A stretch of 45,233 bases of DNA from Streptomyces specialis (GCF_001493375.1 NZ_LN929893.1:1-45233), one strand, 5' to 3'; positions 7,626 through 15,912 are shown, counted from the first letter of the stretch. The notes: generated by a model not told the origin, from the letters alone. Made by a program: numbers and translations.

Positions 7626-8843
7626 TCACGCCACTTCGAAGAACCGGGCCAACTGCCGCTGCTGTGGGCCCGATCGGCGCCGCTTGCTCGACCGCAGTAC
7701 CGTCTGGAAGGTGTCCGCCGCCATCCGCTGATGGCGCAGCCACTCCGGTGTCTCGTCCAGCAGCCCGGCCAGGATCGCGGTCGCGTCATCCGGCTGCCGC
7801 AGCATCGCGTGGGCCTGCGCCACATCGAGCAGGTGCCGACGCATGAACGTTCGCGACGCCTTGGGCATCCTCGCGGACAGGGCCAGCACGCGGCCCGGGC
7901 GCTCGGCGACGAGCTGGTTCTCGATGCCCTGGTACGCGACCGTCCGCCAGTCGAACCGGCCCCAGGACGACATCTCCAAGGCCCCGCCAGCGCCGAGAGC
8001 CGCGCCCGCCGTCTTCGCCAGCCTCAGATACTCCCGGGCCTCGCGTGGCCGGTTGTTCCTGGCCGCCGCGGCGGAGGCGTGCATCAGCAGCTTCCCCCAC
8101 GCGCCGAGATTCGTCGGCGACGCCCGGGAGATACGCGGCTCGATCACCTCGGCCGTCGTGGCACTGACCTGCTCGGCCTCGTCCAGCCGCCCCTGACGCA
8201 TCAGCAGCCAGCCTTGCTGGTAAACGGCGCCGGCCACGACCGCGCGGTCCCCGACCGTGTCGGCGTCTCGGACCGCGTCCCTGAGCGCCACGTGCGCCAA
8301 GTCGTAGGCGCGGACCTGAGTGAGGTAGCGGCCGGCCATCTGGAGCACGATCGCGCGCAGCCGGACCGCGCGGTCGTGATCGCGGCTGTCGCGGAAGTGG
8401 CGGGCTGCGACGTGGGAGGAGCGGACCAGCGGCGGCAGGAGTTCGGCCACCTCGTCGTAGTCGTCACGGTGGTAGGCGCGGGCGAGGTCGGTCGCGGTCT
8501 GCTGAAGCTGGTCGAGGTCGGGTTCGTCGGTGGCGGCGGTGTCGAGGTGTCCGGCGAACGTGGCGGGGGGCGCGATGGCCTGCCGGAGCGGCATCAGTGC
8601 CAGGTTGTCGTCGTTGGTCCGGCGCCGCTGGTGAGGGCCGCCGGATTCGAACAGGGTGGAGGTCCGGACCTTCAGGGCCCGGGCGAGCGCGTGGTAGGTC
8701 TCGATCCGGGCAGAACCGCCGCGTTCGATCTTCTTCACGACGCCGAGGCTGAGGCCGGCACGTTCGGCCAGCGCTTCCTGGGTCATGCCGCGGGCGCGGC
8801 GGAACTCTCGCAGGCGGTCGCCGGGGAGGGGAGAGTCATGCAC
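7626..8843 (-). CDS. XRE-family regulator with C-terminal TPR-like domain
   Basis: The product is 405 aa from ATG 8841-8843. The helix-turn-helix is at residues 8-65 (LREFRRARGMTQEALAERAG, then LSLGVVKKIERG). It is followed by a DNA-independent region of Ala-rich helical repeats (about 105-400) of the tetratricopeptide type; AVYQQGWLLMRQGRLDEAEQ is a clear TPR unit. It is divergent from the flavoprotein gene at 9049 across 205 bp, the arrangement expected of a regulator with its target. It is similar in architecture to the regulator at 4460-5707 but not a close copy. The C-terminus is Arg/Lys-rich (SSKRRRSGPQQRQ). Confidence 0.82.
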   Translation of the reverse strand: MHDSPLPGDRLREFRRARGMTQEALAERAGLSLGVVKKIERGGSARIETYHALARALKVRTSTLFESGGPHQRRRTNDDNLALMPLRQAIAPPATFAGHLDTAATDEPDLDQLQQTATDLARAYHRDDYDEVAELLPPLVRSSHVAARHFRDSRDHDRAVRLRAIVLQMAGRYLTQVRAYDLAHVALRDAVRDADTVGDRAVVAGAVYQQGWLLMRQGRLDEAEQVSATTAEVIEPRISRASPTNLGAWGKLLMHASAAAARNNRPREAREYLRLAKTAGAALGAGGALEMSSWGRFDWRTVAYQGIENQLVAERPGRVLALSARMPKASRTFMRRHLLDVAQAHAMLRQPDDATAILAGLLDETPEWLRHQRMAADTFQTVLRSSKRRRSGPQQRQLARFFEVA

Positions 8844-9048
8844 GGAAGTGCCCCGTCCTGTGCGGCTTGCTCGTCACTCGCCAGCATAGGGCGGGGCGTG
8901 ATCGCGTGTCCCGGCTTGCGCCTGCCGACTGCGCCAGGAGGGCCGTCGCGCTGTCGGCGGCGGAAACGGCCGGTTCGGAACTCTTCCTCCGGAAGCGGGG
9001 TGCGGTGACACGAGGCAGCCGTTCGCCGGGGGCGGTGGCTTGTGGTAG
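8844..9048. promoter_or_regulatory. Divergent intergenic region, XRE regulator / flavoprotein
   Basis: These 205 bp separate the two divergent starts and must hold both promoters. I see no convincing -10/-35 pair or long palindrome in it. Confidence 0.4.
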
Positions 9049-9609
9049 ATGGCGGTCATGAAGCCTGTGCTCTATCTGCTCGTCTGTGCCGCGCCACCGG
9101 TCCAGTTCGTTGACGGCGTGATCCGCGATGCCCAGGCGAAGGGGTGGGAGGTTTGCCTCGGGTTGACACCGACGGCCGCGACATGGCTTGAGGAACGTAT
9201 CCCGGAACTGGTGGAGTTGACCGGGCGCCCGGTGCGGATTGCCGCTCGTCGGCCGGGCGTGGACGACGGATGGCCTCCGGCGGATGTCACCGTGCTGGCC
9301 CCGGCGACGCTGCACACGGTGAACGCCACGGCGCTCGGCCTGACGCTGTCGTGGGTGGCGGCGTTCGCGTGCGAGGCGATAGGCAAGCGGTGGCCGCTGG
9401 TCGTGTTGCCGTGCGTGAACTCGGCGTATGCGACGCATCCGCAGTTCGGCCGATCGATTGCGACACTGCGAGAGGCCGGGGTCGAAGTGCTGTTCGGGGA
9501 GGGCGGATTCGTGCCCAACGAGCCTGGCAAAGGTCGGCCGGAGGCGTACCCGTGGCATCTCGCACTGGACGCTGCCGCGCGCCGCCGCCGCGTCGGGGAA
9601 AGGAACTGA
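9049..9609 (+). CDS. Flavoprotein (PPC decarboxylase-like fold)
   Basis: The product is 186 aa. It reads as a flavoprotein-family Rossmann domain: VLYLLVCAAPPVQFVDGVI (FMN phosphate loop region), VCLGLTPTAATWL, then ADVTVLAPATLHTVNATALG (the [AV]PAT-N-A-G motif that binds FMN), and PLVVLPCVNSAYATHP (substrate-flap region, with Pro-Cys-Val-Asn). The family includes phosphopantothenoylcysteine decarboxylase and peptide-cysteine decarboxylases; the primary-metabolism CoaBC is fused and larger, so this is an accessory member of unknown substrate. Two starts are possible, ATG 9049 or ATG 9058; the second fits the conserved N-terminus MKPVLYLL equally well. Divergent from the XRE-TPR regulator. Confidence 0.82.
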   Translation: MAVMKPVLYLLVCAAPPVQFVDGVIRDAQAKGWEVCLGLTPTAATWLEERIPELVELTGRPVRIAARRPGVDDGWPPADVTVLAPATLHTVNATALGLTLSWVAAFACEAIGKRWPLVVLPCVNSAYATHPQFGRSIATLREAGVEVLFGEGGFVPNEPGKGRPEAYPWHLALDAAARRRRVGERN

Positions 9610-9632
9610 CGACCGGGACGCCGGGGGGTCGG

Positions 9633-12185
9633 TCAGGTGTCCGGTGGGAGGTCCAGTTCCGTCAGGAGGTCGGTGAGGAGTGTCGTGTCCGGGTGGTCCT
9701 CGCCGAGGAGCCGGAGGCGGCGGTCGCGGGTGTCGCGGGCCAGGGTCCGGGCCGCGTCCGTCTCGCCCAGGGTCATGAGGTCGATCGCCAGGTTGCTCGC
9801 GGTCCGCAGGGTCTCCGGGTGGTCGTCGCCCAGGACCCGCCGCCGGCGCCGGAGCGTGTCGTCCCCCAGGTCCCGGGCCGCCTCGACCTCCCCCAGGTCC
9901 GCCAGCCGGATGGCGAGGTTGCTCGCAGTCCGCAGGGCGTCCGGGTGGTCGGGGCCGAGCAGCCGCCGCTGGCGTTCCAGCGTGTCCTGCCCCAGGTCCC
10001 GCGCGGCCTCCGTCTGCCCCAGCCGCGCCTGCCAGACGGCGAGGTTGGTCGCGGTCCGCAGCGTCTCGGGGTGGTCGGGGCCGAGAACCTGCCGCATGCG
10101 TTCCAGCGTGTCCTGTCCCAGCTCCCTGGCCGCCTCGACCTCCCCGAGGTCCGCCATCCAGATCGCCAGGTTGCCCGCGGTGCCCAGGGTGTCCGGGTCG
10201 TCCTGCCCGAACGCCGCGCGCCACTGCTCGAAGGTCTCCTCCGCCAGCGCCCGCGCGGCCTCCACGTCCCCGAGGTCGCCCAGCCGGATCGCGAGGTTGT
10301 CCGCGCTGCGCAGGGTGTACGGGTGGCCGGGGCCCAGGACGCGGCGACGGCGGGCGAGGGTGTCCTCGTCCAGGTCGCGGGCGCGCGCGTGGTCCCCGGT
10401 GTCGCCGCAGGCGCGGGCGAGGTGGTGCGCCGCCCAGAGGGTGTCCGGGTGGTCGGGGCCCAGTTGCCGCAGCCAGACGGCGTGGGCCTGCTCCAGACGC
10501 GGCAGGGCCGTGTGGGCGTTGCCGCGGTCCATCAGGTACCAGCAGGCGTCGCGGACCGCGCTCCGTCCCTCCTCGGTGGCGAGGGCGGCGACATCCACGG
10601 CCAAGAGATGCGGGATGACGTCGGACCAGGCGGCCCACGTCGGGGGGTCGGCCGGGTCGCCGGGGAGCGCGGCGGTCAGCAGCGTCTCGGCGGCCAGGGA
10701 GGCGTCGGCGCGTTCCGCCGGGGAGAGCTGGTCACGGACCACGGCCTGCGTCAGGCGGTGGACCTGCACCGCGCCGTCCTGCACCCGCGCCAGCCCCTGC
10801 CGGGCCAGCGCGCCGAGCGCGTCGCGCGCCCGCAGCGGCTCGGCCAGCAGCCCGGCCAGCACGGGGTGAGGGGCGGCGACGGGGTGGGTGCACGCGTGCA
10901 GCGGAAAGGGCTCGGGCGCCAGCAGCGCGCAGGCCCGCAGCAGGGTGAGCGCGGCGGGCCGGACCTGGGCGAGGCGTTCGGTGCTCAGCCGGATCTGCGC
11001 GGCGAGCGACACAGGGTAGGTGTCGGGGTGGCCCGCGTCCAGCACGAGGCTGATCCGCTCCTCCAGCAGGCGCAGGCACTGGGCCGGGGTGAGGCCGTCG
11101 ACCAGCAGGGCCGCCGCCTGGTCGAGGGCGAGCGGCAGGTCGTCCAGGGCCCGCGCCAGCAGGTCGGCGTCCGTGTCCCCGAGGTTCGGCACGCGGGCGC
11201 GCAGCAGGCTGACGGACTCGGCCCGGGCGAACGTGTCGACCTCGACGGGCATCGCGTGCACCGCCCAGTGCGGGTTGCGGGAGGTGATCAGCACGTGCCC
11301 GCCGCCCTCCGGCAGGTACGGCGCCAGCGCGGCGGGGTCCTCGGCGTTGTCGAACACCAGCAGCCACCGGCCGCGGGTGCGCAGCTCCTCGGCCAGCGCC
11401 TCGCAGGCGTCCTCGGCCCGGTCGTCGGGACCGGCGCTGCCGGTCCTGACCGCCAGCGCGGCGAGCTGCTCGGGGATCAACTCGGGTGTCTCGGAGCGGA
11501 TCCACCACGCCAGCTCGTACTCCCCGGCGAAGCGGTGCGCGTACTCGATCGCGAGCTGGGTCTTGCCGACCCCGCCCCGCCCGCGCAGCGCGCGGACCGC
11601 GACCCGGGAGCCGCCGGCGAGGGCCCGCCGCAGGTGGACGAGCAGCGCGTCGCGCCCGCTGAAGCCCGCGTTGCGCTTGGGGAGGTTCCACACGCGGGGC
11701 AGGCTGCCGGGCAGGCGTGGCCCGGAGCCGCCCAGCTCGCGGAGCCGGCCGCCGTCCGTCGCGGCGGGGAAGGCCGGGGGGCTCCCGGGCCGTCGCGGTC
11801 CGGCCATGGCCGTCAGCAGCACGCGCCGCGCCTGCGGCTCGCCCAGGTTCACCAGGGAGGGCGCGATCAGCGCGCGGAGCATCGGCGGCGCGGGGGTGTC
11901 GTCGATCCGGACCGGGACCAGCTTCTCCCTGGCCGCGAGGACGGCCGTCCACTCCTCCGTGGTGAACCGCGCGCGGTCGAAGTACGCCTCCGAGAACAGC
12001 GCCAGCATCCGGCCGGCCGCGAGGGCGTCGTTCATCCGCAGGACGAAGTTGTCCCCGGCGGACCAGTCCCAGGTGTCCAGCTCCACGCTGTACCCGGCGT
12101 CCTCCAACTGCCACCCGGCCCATTCGGCCCACGCCCGGTCCGCACCGGCGTGGCTGATGAACACCCGTCCCGCGTCCCCGGTCAT
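9633..12185 (-). CDS. TIR / NB-ARC / TPR protein (STAND NTPase, NLR-like)
   Basis: The 850-aa product has three parts. The TIR domain (about 6-130) starts RVFISHAGADRAWAEW and has FSEAYFDRARFTTEEW, where Glu77 or Glu78 is at the position of the NADase catalytic Glu. The NB-ARC ATPase (about 170-500) has P-loop GRGGVGKT (202-209), Walker B RWLLVFDN (273-280), sensor HVLITSRNP and a GLPL-like LDDLPLALDQ (347-356). The C-terminus is seven TPR units with an exact 42-residue period, each with a DHP(D/E)T(L) turn. In bacteria such proteins act as switches in anti-phage or stress responses; a related protein, FxsT, belongs to the FxSxx-COOH peptide system, but no partner of that system is visible here. 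It ends 24 bp from the flavoprotein stop (convergent). Confidence 0.9.
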   Translation of the reverse strand: MTGDAGRVFISHAGADRAWAEWAGWQLEDAGYSVELDTWDWSAGDNFVLRMNDALAAGRMLALFSEAYFDRARFTTEEWTAVLAAREKLVPVRIDDTPAPPMLRALIAPSLVNLGEPQARRVLLTAMAGPRRPGSPPAFPAATDGGRLRELGGSGPRLPGSLPRVWNLPKRNAGFSGRDALLVHLRRALAGGSRVAVRALRGRGGVGKTQLAIEYAHRFAGEYELAWWIRSETPELIPEQLAALAVRTGSAGPDDRAEDACEALAEELRTRGRWLLVFDNAEDPAALAPYLPEGGGHVLITSRNPHWAVHAMPVEVDTFARAESVSLLRARVPNLGDTDADLLARALDDLPLALDQAAALLVDGLTPAQCLRLLEERISLVLDAGHPDTYPVSLAAQIRLSTERLAQVRPAALTLLRACALLAPEPFPLHACTHPVAAPHPVLAGLLAEPLRARDALGALARQGLARVQDGAVQVHRLTQAVVRDQLSPAERADASLAAETLLTAALPGDPADPPTWAAWSDVIPHLLAVDVAALATEEGRSAVRDACWYLMDRGNAHTALPRLEQAHAVWLRQLGPDHPDTLWAAHHLARACGDTGDHARARDLDEDTLARRRRVLGPGHPYTLRSADNLAIRLGDLGDVEAARALAEETFEQWRAAFGQDDPDTLGTAGNLAIWMADLGEVEAARELGQDTLERMRQVLGPDHPETLRTATNLAVWQARLGQTEAARDLGQDTLERQRRLLGPDHPDALRTASNLAIRLADLGEVEAARDLGDDTLRRRRRVLGDDHPETLRTASNLAIDLMTLGETDAARTLARDTRDRRLRLLGEDHPDTTLLTDLLTELDLPPDT
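9651..10463 (-). repeat. 126-bp tandem repeats encoding TPR units
   Basis: There are seven consecutive units. The Pro of the DHP turn falls at residues 580, 622, 664, 706, 748, 790 and 832, exactly 42 apart. Some neighbouring units share long identical stretches (DTLER, LGPDHP, LRTASNLAIRL), which suggests recent unit duplication or conversion. Confidence 0.85.
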
Positions 12186-12273
12186 CCGGCCCCTCTCCCC
12201 GAGACTTCCCAGCGTAGGCCAACTCCCGCCCGCCCGGGGGAAGTCGGCGCGACCGCGGCGCGCGCGCCGCCGT

Positions 12274-12963
12274 TCACCCGCCCAGGTCGGGCAGATCGGG
12301 GAGGCGCCAGTCCACGGGCTCGTGGCCCTGGGCGGCGAGGGCCTGGTCGATCTGGGTGAACGGCCGGGAGCCGAGGAACTTTTTGGCCGACAGCGGCGAG
12401 GGGTGCGCCCCCTCGACCACGGCGTGGCGGGTGGTGTCGATCAGCGGGAGCTTCTTGCGGGCGTAGGCGCCCCACAGGACGAACACGGCCGGGTCGGGCC
12501 GGGCGGCGACGGCGCGGATGACCGCGTCGGTGAACCGCTCCCAGCCCTTGCCCTTGTGCGAGTTGGGCTCGCCGGCCCGGACGGTGAGCACCGCGTTGAG
12601 CAGCAGGACGCCCTGCTCGGCCCAGGGCATCAGATATCCGTGGCCGGGGATCGGGTGGCCCAGCTCGGCGTGCATCTCCTTGTAGATGTTCCGCAAGGAG
12701 GGCGGGACGCGCACCCCGGGGCGCACGGAGAAGCACAGGCCGTGGCCCTGGCCCTCCCCGTGGTACGGGTCCTGGCCGAGGATCAGCACCTTGACCCGGT
12801 CGAACGGGGTGGCGGCCAGGGCGGCGAACACCTCCTCGCGCGGCGGGTACACCGGCCCCTTGGCGCGCTCCTCCTCGACGAACTCGGTCAGCTCCTTGAA
12901 ATACGGCTTGTCCAGCTCCTCGCCGAGAACGTCTTGCCAGGAGTCGGGCAGCATGCCGGTCAC
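12274..12963 (-). CDS. ung: Uracil-DNA glycosylase, family 1
   Basis: The 229-aa product cuts uracil out of DNA to start base-excision repair after cytosine deamination. The water-activating motif GQDPYHG (63-69, Asp65) and the minor-groove loop HPSPLS (187-192) are both intact, along with LLLNAVLTV and FVLWGAYARKK. The length is normal for the family. The start is GTG 12961-12963, 8 nt after GGAGG; ATG 12954 is an alternative. It is on the same strand as the SDR pair, about 100 bp downstream of it, and probably separately transcribed. Confidence 0.97.
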   Translation of the reverse strand: MTGMLPDSWQDVLGEELDKPYFKELTEFVEEERAKGPVYPPREEVFAALAATPFDRVKVLILGQDPYHGEGQGHGLCFSVRPGVRVPPSLRNIYKEMHAELGHPIPGHGYLMPWAEQGVLLLNAVLTVRAGEPNSHKGKGWERFTDAVIRAVAARPDPAVFVLWGAYARKKLPLIDTTRHAVVEGAHPSPLSAKKFLGSRPFTQIDQALAAQGHEPVDWRLPDLPDLGG

Positions 12964-13065
12964 GTCGTCAACCTCCGGGGATGGGCGTCGGGTTGTCCCT
13001 CAGCGCGTACCCGCAACGTACCGTCCGGCACTGACAGCGACGGCGCTGCCCGGCCCCAACGTTCG

Positions 13066-13839
13066 CTACCCGACCCCGGCGTTGAGGAAGAGGCCGCCGT
13101 CGACCACGAGGGTCTGGCCGGTGATCCAGGCCGAGGCGTCGGAGGTCAGGAACGCGGCGGCGCCCGCGATGTCCTCCGGGACGCCGAGGCGGCCCAGCGG
13201 GTAGCCGGCGGACGCCTCCTCCTCGCGCCCCTCGTACAGGGCGGCGGCGAACTTCGTCTTGACCACGGCCGGGGCGATGGCGTTGACCCGGACCTTCGGG
13301 GCCAGTTCGTGGGCGAGCTGCTGGGTGAGGCTGATCATGGCGGCCTTGCTGATGCCGTAGGCGCCGATGAGGGGCGCGGCGGACAGCCCGGCGACCGAGG
13401 CGATGTTGACGCCCGTGCCGCCGTGGTCGCGCTGCCAGGCCCGCCACGCCTGCCGGGCGAAGCCGAGGGCCGACAGGACGTTGGTGTCGAAGACCTTCCG
13501 CGCGACGGCCGGGTCCAGGTCGATCAGCGGGCCGAACACCGGGTTGGTTCCGGCGTTGTTGACCAGGTGGTCGAGCCGCCCGTAGGCCGCCATGACCTTC
13601 TCGACGACCTCGGCCTGGTGCGCCTCGTCGTGGGCCTTGCCGGCGACGCCCATCGCGCGGCCGGGGCCGAGGGACGCGACGGCGCGGGCCAGGGAGTCGG
13701 GGTCGCGGCCGGTGACGCAGACCCGGTCGCCCCGGGCGACGAGCGCGGCGGCTATGCCGTAGCCGATGCCCCGGCTGCCGCCGGTGACGACGGCGACCGG
13801 GGACGACTCCGCGGGAGCGGGAGCGGGACCGCTGTTCAT
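13066..13839 (-). CDS. SDR-family oxidoreductase
   Basis: The product is 257 aa. It is a classical short-chain dehydrogenase: cofactor loop TGGSRGIG (19-26), NNAG (94-97), and catalytic Ser148, Tyr161 and Lys165 (IASVAGL; AYGISKAA). Arg43 after the second strand suggests NADP(H). The C-terminal DVVDGG-type motif (LVVDGGLFL) is present. Its ATG overlaps the TGA of the upstream fabG-like gene by one base (13839), so the two are translationally coupled and probably work on related acyl substrates, as in other actinobacterial FabG pairs; the exact substrate is not visible. Confidence 0.88.
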   Translation of the reverse strand: MNSGPAPAPAESSPVAVVTGGSRGIGYGIAAALVARGDRVCVTGRDPDSLARAVASLGPGRAMGVAGKAHDEAHQAEVVEKVMAAYGRLDHLVNNAGTNPVFGPLIDLDPAVARKVFDTNVLSALGFARQAWRAWQRDHGGTGVNIASVAGLSAAPLIGAYGISKAAMISLTQQLAHELAPKVRVNAIAPAVVKTKFAAALYEGREEEASAGYPLGRLGVPEDIAGAAAFLTSDASAWITGQTLVVDGGLFLNAGVG

Positions 13840-14600
13840 CAGTCGAGCGGCCCGCCGGCCACGTACAGCACCTGGCCGGAGACGAACCCCGCGCCCTCAC
13901 CGGTGAAGTACGCGATGGCGTTGGCGACGTCCTCGGGCACGCCGACGCGGCGCACCGGGATGGCGTCGGCGGCGGCCCGCTTGAAGTCCTCGAACTCCAT
14001 GCCGACGCGGGCGGCGGTCGCCGCGGTCATGTCGGTGGCGATGAAGCCGGGCGCGACGGCGTTGGCGGTGATGCCGAACTTGCCCAGCTCGATCGCGAGG
14101 GTCTTGGTGAAGCCCTGGAGACCGGCCTTGGCCGCCGCGTAGTTGGCCTGGCCCCGGTTGCCGAGGGCGGAGCTGGAGGACAGGTTGACGACGCGCCCGA
14201 AGCCGGCGTCCACCATGTGCTTCTGGCAGGCCCGGGTCATCAGGAACGCGCCGCGCAGGTGGACGCTCATGACGGTGTCCCAGTCCGCCTCGCTCATCTT
14301 GAACAGCAGGTTGTCGCGGAGCACCCCGGCGTTGTTGACCAGGATCTGGGGCGCGCCCAGCTCGGCGGCGACCCGGGCGACGGCGGAGGCCACCGCGTCG
14401 GCGTCGGAGACGTCGCAGCCCACGGCCAGCGCCCGGCCGCCCGCCGCCGTGATCTTCTCGGCGGTCTCCTTGCCGGCCGACTCGTCGAGGTCGATGACGG
14501 CGACCGCGCGGCCCTCCTGGGCGAGCCGGAGGGCGGTGGCCGCTCCGATGCCCCGGGCCGCGCCCGTCACGATGGCGACGCGCTGTTCCGGTGTGGTCAT
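13839..14600 (-). CDS. fabG: 3-oxoacyl-ACP reductase-type SDR
   Basis: The 253-aa product matches FabG: TGAARGIG (12-19), CDVSDADAV, NNAGVLRD, the active-site set Ser (SSSSALGN), Tyr154 and Lys158 (QANYAAAKAG), then GFIATDM. FabG reduces 3-oxoacyl-ACP or -CoA with NADPH in fatty-acid synthesis or breakdown. It is first in a two-gene coupled unit with the SDR at 13066-13839. Streptomyces carries several FabG paralogues, so this need not be the essential one; the palindromic site upstream suggests TetR-type control. Start ATG 14598-14600 with GGAGAAG upstream. Confidence 0.85.
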   Translation of the reverse strand: MTTPEQRVAIVTGAARGIGAATALRLAQEGRAVAVIDLDESAGKETAEKITAAGGRALAVGCDVSDADAVASAVARVAAELGAPQILVNNAGVLRDNLLFKMSEADWDTVMSVHLRGAFLMTRACQKHMVDAGFGRVVNLSSSSALGNRGQANYAAAKAGLQGFTKTLAIELGKFGITANAVAPGFIATDMTAATAARVGMEFEDFKRAAADAIPVRRVGVPEDVANAIAYFTGEGAGFVSGQVLYVAGGPLD

Positions 14601-14629
14601 TCCTGCTTCTCCTCGCCGTCGACGAACGT

Positions 14630-14645
14630 GCTACCGCAGAGTAAC
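14630..14645 (-). promoter_or_regulatory. Candidate palindromic operator upstream of fabG
   Basis: On the minus strand the site reads GTTACT-CTGC-GGTAGC, an imperfect inverted repeat with the look of TetR-family lipid regulator sites. It lies about 30 bp upstream of the fabG ATG, at the expected promoter position. Confidence 0.45.
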
Positions 14646-14683
14646 TACTGCCGGGACGACGCTAGGAAGCGGGGCACCATCTG

Positions 14684-15085
14684 TCAACGGACCAACACCT
14701 CCAGCAAGCGGTCGAGCTCGGCGCCGGGGTCCGCGGTGAGCCCGGTGTGCACCGGTCCCGGCTGCACGACGGTACTGCGCGGAGCGATCAGCCAGCGGAA
14801 ACGGCGCCCCGCGTCGTCCCCGGCGGCGAGTCCGGCCTCCGCGCCCCCGCGGCAGACGCACTCGGCGGCGCGCAGCGCGGCGCGCACGCCGGGGATGTCC
14901 ACCGTGGGGTCGAGCGCGCCCAGTCGCGCCTCGTCCAGGTGGGTGCGGGCGGCGAGGAAGGAGCGGGCCCGGCAGTAGAGGACGACCCCGGCGTTGATGG
15001 ACTCGCCGCGCTCGACGCGCGGCACGACGCGCAGCACCGCGTACTCGAAGACGTCCCGCCGGGCGGCGGTGGGGTTCCCGTTCAC
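14684..15085 (-). CDS. DUF3037 family protein
   Basis: The product is 133 aa from GTG 15083-15085. It begins FEYAVLRVVPRVERGESINAG and carries VVLYCRARSFLAART, the conserved core of DUF3037, and ends ELDRLLEVLVR. The start overlaps the stop of the HipA-like gene by 4 bp (GTGA), so it is translated together with it. This pair, HipA-like kinase plus DUF3037, recurs in actinobacteria; DUF3037 has no established biochemical role. The partnership suggests it modulates or is modified by the kinase. Confidence 0.85.
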   Translation of the reverse strand: MNGNPTAARRDVFEYAVLRVVPRVERGESINAGVVLYCRARSFLAARTHLDEARLGALDPTVDIPGVRAALRAAECVCRGGAEAGLAAGDDAGRRFRWLIAPRSTVVQPGPVHTGLTADPGAELDRLLEVLVR

Positions 15086-15912
15086 CGGGCGGCTCCGCTC
15101 TCCCGGTGCGGACGGCCGGTCAGCCAGCCGGGCGCCCGGGAGGGGCGGTCGTGGCTCGGGGCCCCGAGGGTGATGTGCTCCGCGATCGTGCGGGCGCGGG
15201 CGGCCAGGGCCGTGACGTAGGCGGCGCGGACGGCGCCGGGTCCGTCGAAGCCCGGCTCGCCGTCGAGCCACTCGTCGGGTACGTCGGCCAGGACGGACGC
15301 GAGCAGCTCTTCGGTGACGCGCGGCCCGAGGTCCCCGGCCGCCGAGGCGATGTCCGGGGCGAACGGCGCCAGCGCGTGGTCGGAGGCGTCGTACGGGCGG
15401 GCGGCGGAGGTGGCGGCGGTCGGCCAGTTGTGGTGCCAGATCAGCGCGGCGCCGTGGTCGATGAGCCACAGGTCGCCGTGCCAGACCAGCAGGTTGGGGT
15501 TGCGCCAGGAGCGGTCCACGTTGTTGACGAGGGCGTCGAACCACACGACGCGGCCCGCCTCGGCCGCGCCGACCTCGTAGGCGAGCGGGTCGAAGCCGAG
15601 GGAGCCGGGCAGGAAGTCCATGCCGAGGTTGAGGCCGCCGCTGGCCTTCAGCAGCTCCTGCACCTCCTGGTCGGGCTCGCCGAGGCCGATCACGGGATCG
15701 AGCCGCATCCGGACCAGCTCCGGCACCCGCAGCCCCAGCCGGCGGGCCAGCTCGCCGCAGATCACCTCGGCGACGAGGCTCTTGCGGCCCTGGCCCGCCC
15801 CGGTGAACTTCATGACGTACGTGCCGAGATCGTCGGCCTCCACGATGCCCGGCAACGAGCCCCCCTCCCGCAGGGGGGTCACGTAGCGGGTCGCGAACGT
15901 TTCGCGCAACAT
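15082..15912 (-). CDS. HipA-like kinase domain protein
   Basis: The product is 276 aa from ATG 15910-15912. Kinase-like features are TYVMKFTGAGQGRKSLVAEV (nucleotide-binding strand with Lys, then Glu-bearing helix), FDALVNNVDRSWRNPNLLVW (catalytic loop with Asp and Asn, HxD-type replaced by NNVDR) and LWLIDHGAAL (metal-binding Asp, DFG analogue DHG). Canonical HipA phosphorylates glutamyl-tRNA synthetase and drives persistence with HipB as antitoxin; here no HipB-like HTH gene is adjacent, and the partner is DUF3037, so the classical toxin-antitoxin role should not be assumed. Confidence 0.85.
   Translation of the reverse strand: MLRETFATRYVTPLREGGSLPGIVEADDLGTYVMKFTGAGQGRKSLVAEVICGELARRLGLRVPELVRMRLDPVIGLGEPDQEVQELLKASGGLNLGMDFLPGSLGFDPLAYEVGAAEAGRVVWFDALVNNVDRSWRNPNLLVWHGDLWLIDHGAALIWHHNWPTAATSAARPYDASDHALAPFAPDIASAAGDLGPRVTEELLASVLADVPDEWLDGEPGFDGPGAVRAAYVTALAARARTIAEHITLGAPSHDRPSRAPGWLTGRPHRESGAAR

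Noticed and set aside
9270..12359. A very long open frame on the plus strand (over 1000 codons)
   Set aside because: It lies antisense to the TIR-NB-ARC-TPR gene, has Gly/Arg/Val-rich shadow composition and no domains. Long antisense frames are usual in DNA this GC-rich.
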